The notes beneath the pieces were generated by a model. The model saw only the letters and a program-made list of their open reading frames with translations, did not search any database and had not been told where the DNA came from. DNA of 64,000 nt, taken from contig CAWAMM010000009.1 in assembly GCA_963783145.1 (NCBI GenBank), forward strand, positions 62,001 to 126,000. Direction: 5' to 3'. Shown piece after piece: positions 60,766-64,000 of the stretch (its first letter is position 1; every line of letters starts with the position of its first letter). Origin of the DNA: DATGKG01 sp963783145. Its GTDB lineage: Bacteria; Desulfobacterota; Binatia; Binatales; Binataceae. The translations under genes were made by a program, and so were the position numbers.

Positions 60766-61395
60766 TCCAGACAGCGATCTCCGGTTGCCGACGTGATCGT
60801 TGGCGTCGGCTCCCGTGTCAGCAGTTGATCGGGCATGGCGAATCGCCTGCCGAGGCCTTGCCGGCGTATGCAAATGGCTGAGGCGCAAGCGGCGTGGTAA
60901 GCTTGCACCGGGAAGCGGAAAGAACCGTCGAAATTACTCGATGTCGGTTTGATCCAGGTACGGCGATGGGTCGATTATGCGAGCTGGCTGGCAGGGTTCT
61001 AGCCGTTCGGAAAGAGCGCACCCCGGAAGGTATCCGTAGGAAGAATGGCGCTGTTTGCGTATTGACATAGATGAATTGACTGGATGTCTGGCATGGTGTC
61101 AATGAGCAGATGCTGAGGTCGGATGCCCAATCGCGGGGTCGAGAATCGCAGAATAGGGCGCACAGCATGCACCTGCCAACAGTAATTGAGGCCGGTGGAT
61201 CGGTTACCGGCGACCCTCGCGCGAGCTTGTTGATTACAACGCTGCCGCCGGCGGGAAGCGAATGGTCACCTGAAGCGCGCCGCCAAAGGCATATCGTGGC
61301 GGATGCGATTTTCGACCAAATTTACAAAAACCCGGAATGACCTAACCAAGAAAGGTATTGATTAGAGATAGCAGGAAATTAGTACAAAGCGTGAC
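60766..61395. other. 630-base gap with one doubtful small gene
   Basis: Between the membrane protein and the promoter-leader of the NYN gene. A plus-strand frame at 61167-61340 is listed separately. Minus-strand frames, for example 60818-61168, show no known family or ribosome binding site. No tRNA-like fold or repeat was noticed. Confidence 0.4.
61167..61340 (+). CDS. Possible small protein, unknown
   Basis: A 57-aa frame (HLPTVIEAGGSVTGDPRASL near the start, WSPEARRQRHIVADAIFDQIY near the end) with AGGG nine bases before the ATG at 61167. The end is helical and charged as in many short proteins, but no homologue is recognised. It could be noncoding. Ends 56 bases before the promoter of the NYN gene. 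Confidence 0.3.
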   Translation: MHLPTVIEAGGSVTGDPRASLLITTLPPAGSEWSPEARRQRHIVADAIFDQIYKNPE

Positions 61396-61423
61396 TTGAC
61401 ACGCGCGCGAACGGCACTAAACT
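61396..61423 (+). promoter_or_regulatory. Sigma-70-type promoter upstream of the NYN nuclease
   Basis: TTGACA (61396-61401, exact consensus), a 16-base gap, then TAAACT (61418-61423). A transcript would start near 61430. The strong -35 box and correct spacing make it one of the clearest promoters in the window. It points to the hairpin leader and the NYN gene. Confidence 0.65.
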
Positions 61424-61429
61424 ATCACA

Positions 61430-61505
61430 TTGCAGTCCCTACGGGGGCTCGCTTTGATCCCCCCGGTGTCTGATCGCGAGAGTGATCACACGCCGGGGTT
61501 TTTAT
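61430..61505 (+). ncRNA. Leader RNA or small RNA with attenuator-like folding
   Basis: About 76 nt from the predicted transcription start to a T-rich end. The main hairpin pairs 61461-61477 with 61482-61498 (one mismatch, two wobbles) and closes on a GAGA tetraloop, followed by TTTTTATTT. An earlier run GGGGG (61443-61447) can pair with the six Cs at 61459-61464, competing with the hairpin's left arm. This is the layout of a transcription attenuator or a short terminated sRNA. The ligand, if any, is unknown. The hairpin's right arm also holds the only Shine-Dalgarno-like Gs before the next gene. Confidence 0.5.
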
Positions 61506-61507
61506 TT
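61461..61507 (+). terminator. GNRA-capped terminator-like hairpin in front of the NYN gene
   Basis: Left arm CCCCGGTGTCTGATCGC, loop GAGA, right arm starting GTGATCACACGCCGGGG, followed by TTTTTATTT. About 16 of 17 positions can pair if two G-T wobbles are counted. The T tract follows at once, the signature of an intrinsic terminator. It sits only a few bases from the first possible start of the NYN gene, which argues for a regulatory rather than a mere end role. Confidence 0.65.
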
Positions 61508-62153
61508 GGCCAGCGGGAAACTGGATCGAGCGATTCTTTTCGTCGATGGGAACAATTGGTTCCACAGTCTCGAAGAAGCGGGCGTCGAGCATCGCCTCAA
61601 GCTCAATTACGCAAAGATCTCGGAAAAGCTACTGCTTTCGCGTCAATGGATCGCCACTCGATATTATATCGGGCAGGTAGATCAGCGACAGGGTGCCAAC
61701 GTCTACGCCGACCAGCGCCGATTCGTCGCAAAGCTCGAACAAGCCGACAAACGAATCAGCGTCCACTTTGGTCGAATCGAGCCGCGTTGGCAGGCAAGCG
61801 ACGCTGCGAAAGAATTGCTCGAATATCTGGCCAGTCTCAAGTACAAAATCGATTCGAAAACCTATACGGATTTGCACGATATTGGTAAACGCCACGCTGG
61901 CACGCTGGTATGGACGGAAAAGGCTGTCGATGTAAAGTTGGCGGTAGATATGGTTGTGATGGCGACCAGCGACCAATACGACGCGGCCTACATCCTATCC
62001 GCTGACGGTGACTATACCGGAGCTGTCGATTATGTGAGGGGCATAGGTAAAAAGGTGTTTGCGGCATCCTTGTCGCATGGCGCTCAGCTCGCTGCTGTTG
62101 TCAATACCTTCATTCCGCTCAAGTCTGAATGGTTCGATGATTGTTATGACTGA
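61506..62153 (+). CDS. NYN-domain ribonuclease (LabA/DUF88-like)
   Basis: The 215-aa protein has the PIN-like NYN fold: FVDGNNWFHSL near residue 12 (first acidic residue), EKAVDVKLAVDMVVMA near residue 139 and LSADGDYTGAVDYVRGIG near residue 161, which together give the metal-binding Asp cluster, then VFAASLSHGAQLAAV. Such proteins cut RNA and appear in defence and toxin contexts. No ATG opens the frame: TTG 61506 is preferred, just after the hairpin's T tract, while a GTG at 61482 lies inside the stem. The next gene is a truncated antitoxin on the opposite strand. Confidence 0.82.
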   Translation: MASGKLDRAILFVDGNNWFHSLEEAGVEHRLKLNYAKISEKLLLSRQWIATRYYIGQVDQRQGANVYADQRRFVAKLEQADKRISVHFGRIEPRWQASDAAKELLEYLASLKYKIDSKTYTDLHDIGKRHAGTLVWTEKAVDVKLAVDMVVMATSDQYDAAYILSADGDYTGAVDYVRGIGKKVFAASLSHGAQLAAVVNTFIPLKSEWFDDCYD

Positions 62154-62565
62154 GTCCGGCCTCTCCCTTGCCGATGCGCCGCGTCGTTGTATGAATCGCA
62201 ACGCCTTTTGGCGCTCTGCGAAATCGTTTTGACCTCGGCACGGTAAGACGAACCACTTCCGGAACGACATCAGAGAGGCCAAGCAGGTCGAGCGCGCTTT
62301 CATGCGAGACGATGGCGCTCTCCTTACCTGCCGCAAGCCACGCTGCGATCACGTCCTCGCGTGGCGAACTGGGGTATTCCCGGATTCGGTAAAGTCCCTT
62401 CCGGACTCCAAGGAAACGGCCGGTCTTCGCGTGATGGGCAAGCAGCGCCCTACTGAAGCCACACGCCTGAGCTCGGGCGGTGGTGAAATATCCACCCTGC
62501 TCGGAGGCGATTTCAAAAAGACGCGAGCTCGGGGATGCGGAACGGGCGGTTTCCTTGTCATGCAT
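62119..62565 (-). pseudogene. AbiEi-like type IV antitoxin, C-terminally truncated
   Basis: The 148-aa frame starts with the AbiEi N-terminal winged-helix segment (RLFEIASEQGGYFTTARAQACGFSRALLAHHAKTGRF, near residues 15-52) and continues with IVSHESALDLLGLSDVVPEVVRLTVPRSKR, characteristic of the family. It should then run into a roughly 60-residue C-terminal half (the HTT.. segment is followed by unrelated residues GKGEAGLSHNNHRTIQT), and the last part is antisense to the end of the NYN gene. Full-length members are near 200 aa. No AbiEii-like toxin gene is visible, so this is probably a remnant. Confidence 0.6.
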
Positions 62566-62634
62566 TAGTCAAATAATACTTGACTTTCGCGTGACATCAA
62601 TGGGCTGCTCCTGAACATTTGCTACTACTCGCAC

Positions 62635-63504
62635 TCAACAATCATCCAAACTTACGCCCATTGGGAAATTCGTCGGGTCACGCCACCAGAGCAAAAAAGT
62701 ATCTTCGTGATTTGCCCCAACTGCGACGGCAGCCAGGTTGGCCACTGCGATCTCCAGATCGCGGTACTGTAGTTTCGACGCGCCGGGAGGGGCCGCGCCA
62801 CGACAGAGAAACACCGCACACGGCCACATACTAGCCGTACTTATTGCCGTCTCGAGTTCCTCCTCCGATGAGTCTCCACGCGTAAACGAATAGACCTCAT
62901 TCTGGTAACTCACCCATTCCTTTCCCGCGGCGCTCAACATCTCGGGATGGTGGGACGTCACGCCGTCCAGCGTCATAAGAGTGTCCTGTCCGAATAGCCG
63001 ATAGTTCGGCGTGATGGCAAAAGCTCGCACGATCCTCGCCAGAATCCGAGCGGCCTTGAAATGTACCCCGAATATTTCATCCCGAAATTCTGTATAGCGC
63101 CTGGGATCCGTGTTCGGGTCCGTCAAGTTCTGGAGGTGATCGGGATCGATTCGCTTAGGCACGATCATGAAGAATGCGCCCGCGTGAAAATCGATGCGCT
63201 CAAGAGTCAGCTTCGCGAGGCTCGTTCCGTCAGCGAGTTCGCCGATCAGATAAGCTCTGGCGCGCTCAACGTTGGTGAGAAGTTTTACGACCGGCTGGAA
63301 TCCCGAGAAATCGAAGTCGCGAACCGATTCATAGATCTGATCGCTCGTGAATTGGAATCTCTCATCTCCCCAGCCAACTCGAAGTGTAAGAGCATCCGAG
63401 ACTTCTTCGTCACCAACTTGAAGATGACGCTCTTCCCGTATGCGTCCCGTTGCCTCGCTCAAACTCTGGCTGAATCGAAGCAATGTTTTCGTGTCGGTAG
63501 TCAT
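62635..63504 (-). CDS. Uncharacterised protein
   Basis: About 289 aa, without a domain I recognise. The start is ATG 63504 (TTDTKTLLRFSQSLSEATGRI), where a longer frame to 63594 has a less convincing N terminus. Soluble and mixed alpha/beta. Notable segments are LTLERIDFHAGAFFMIVPKRIDPDHLQNL near residue 100-130 and FGQDTLMTLDGVTSHHPEMLS near residue 180. Its place in an accessory region with a NYN nuclease, a broken antitoxin and an immunity gene suggests a selfish or defence-related origin, but no function can be stated. Coding bias and length support a real gene. Confidence 0.6.
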   Translation of the reverse strand: MTTDTKTLLRFSQSLSEATGRIREERHLQVGDEEVSDALTLRVGWGDERFQFTSDQIYESVRDFDFSGFQPVVKLLTNVERARAYLIGELADGTSLAKLTLERIDFHAGAFFMIVPKRIDPDHLQNLTDPNTDPRRYTEFRDEIFGVHFKAARILARIVRAFAITPNYRLFGQDTLMTLDGVTSHHPEMLSAAGKEWVSYQNEVYSFTRGDSSEEELETAISTASMWPCAVFLCRGAAPPGASKLQYRDLEIAVANLAAVAVGANHEDTFLLWWRDPTNFPMGVSLDDC

Positions 63505-63594
63505 TGGTCGTTCAATTCCACGAGACGAGTGACGTGTCACGTTTCCAAAACACGCAAAGCGCTGCGCGGAGCGTGTCTGCGATTTTGACGTCAC

Positions 63595-63773
63595 TCGGGG
63601 ACGTCGGACAACAGGTCCAGCGAGGTTGGAAAGTTGGTCGGGCCGGTTGACGGGATAGGGGCTAACCGGAAAATTTGGTCCGGTCTGGTTTTCTCGAATC
63701 AGAACCCTCCGTACGACGTCCCGTCAAAACCGGCCACCTGTGATTCTCGACGCTCCGAGCGGTTTGATCTAGC
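63595..63773. other. Spacer upstream of the Imm35 gene
   Basis: 179 bases between the divergent unknown gene and the Imm35 gene. Contains two near-repeats of the type CCGGTTGACGG and ACCGGAAAATTTGG. No open frame or clear promoter boxes beyond a TTGACG near 63647. Nothing further recognised. Confidence 0.3.
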
Positions 63774-64000
63774 ATGTCCAATCACGCAGCCATGCTTAAG
63801 CAACCATTGACCAAAGCCGAGGCATTGGAACTCCTTCGACGGAAGATCCCGTCCGACTGCGACGTTATGGACGATGCAACCATCGAACGCCCTTATGGTT
63901 GGCTGTTTTTCTACCAAACCAAGCGTTTTATTGAAACGCGCGACTGGCAGGACGGGTTAATAGGTTCGGGCGGCATTTTAGTCGAGAAGCATGGCGGGCG
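63774..64000 (+). CDS. Imm35/YrhB-type immunity protein, N-terminal part
   Basis: The frame from ATG 63774 stays open to the window edge (75 codons seen). It reads LTKAEALELLRRKIP near residue 12 and ERPYGWLFFYQTKRFIET then DWQDGLIGSGGILVEKHGG near residues 39-74. This is the Imm35 (YrhB) fold, found beside polymorphic toxins. A second ATG at 63792 is possible. The neighbouring toxin gene would lie beyond the window. The assignment rests on the W-FF-YQT and GSGGI pattern. Confidence 0.65.
   Translation, partial: MSNHAAMLKQPLTKAEALELLRRKIPSDCDVMDDATIERPYGWLFFYQTKRFIETRDWQDGLIGSGGILVEKHGG

Noticed and set aside
60818..61168. 116-aa minus frame in the 60.8 kb gap
   Set aside because: Serine/arginine-rich without pattern; no start signal.
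63699..63917. 72-aa minus frame at the right edge
   Set aside because: Antisense to the Imm35-like frame, which has a clear family pattern.

Overview
The window is a 64 kb, gene-dense, high-GC stretch of chromosome from a Gram-negative bacterium. It encodes a TonB-dependent receptor with a TonB-like partner, an outer-membrane barrel, lipoproteins and a SurA-like chaperone. The mix of protocatechuate ring cleavage, a Rieske oxygenase, a luciferase-like monooxygenase with an alpha/beta hydrolase, a CaiB/BaiF CoA-transferase and many short palindromic repeats fits an aerobic soil or sediment heterotroph, perhaps of the Binatota or a related Deltaproteobacteria-like group. That placement is inference from gene content and was not tested by phylogeny. 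No rRNA, tRNA or CRISPR array was seen.

Layout. Positions 1-11.7 kb: a CoA-transferase tail, enolase and phosphoglycerate mutase (overlapping), a tandem DsbA-fold protein, a NorD-like vWA protein, two M16 peptidases, and a DUF1326/DUF2182 membrane pair. Positions 11.7-20.3 kb: uvrA, pdxA, a SurA-like isomerase and mfd. Positions 20.4-29 kb: a PDZ protein, a hydroxyacid dehydrogenase, and a minus-strand run of DAHP synthase, AlkD-like protein, LD-carboxypeptidase, serine hydrolase and Mpl. The last three look like a murein tripeptide recycling unit. A broken metallophosphoesterase and a degenerate receiver protein follow. Positions 29.5-35.3 kb: a methyltransferase, groES-groEL under a CIRCE operator, and pcaH-pcaG-pcaB. 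Positions 35.3-43.2 kb: a membrane redoxin without cysteine, a covalent-flavin oxidase, archease, a cation exporter, apt, an NlpD-like lipoprotein, pcm, a Rieske oxygenase and a GNAT enzyme. Positions 43.2-52.8 kb: TonB receptor plus TonB, hydrolase plus LLM monooxygenase, a YeeE/YedE pair, an outer-membrane protein and small secreted Cys/His proteins.

From 52.8 kb to the end the window turns accessory. A DUF1902-HicA toxin-antitoxin module lies between two 91-bp direct repeats, both of them the 3' end of modC. A 192-bp inverted-repeat element separates modB from modC. No modA is present, but a divergent regulator joins an HTH to a periplasmic-binding-like domain. Near 61.4 kb a promoter, a short leader and a GNRA-capped terminator-like hairpin precede a NYN-domain nuclease. 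A truncated AbiEi-like antitoxin, an unrecognised protein and an Imm35-type immunity gene follow.

Four genes (DAHP synthase, metallophosphoesterase, pcm and a membrane protein) are interrupted only by single extra bases. Each would be intact if one base were removed per site, so assembly or sequencing error is as likely as true decay.
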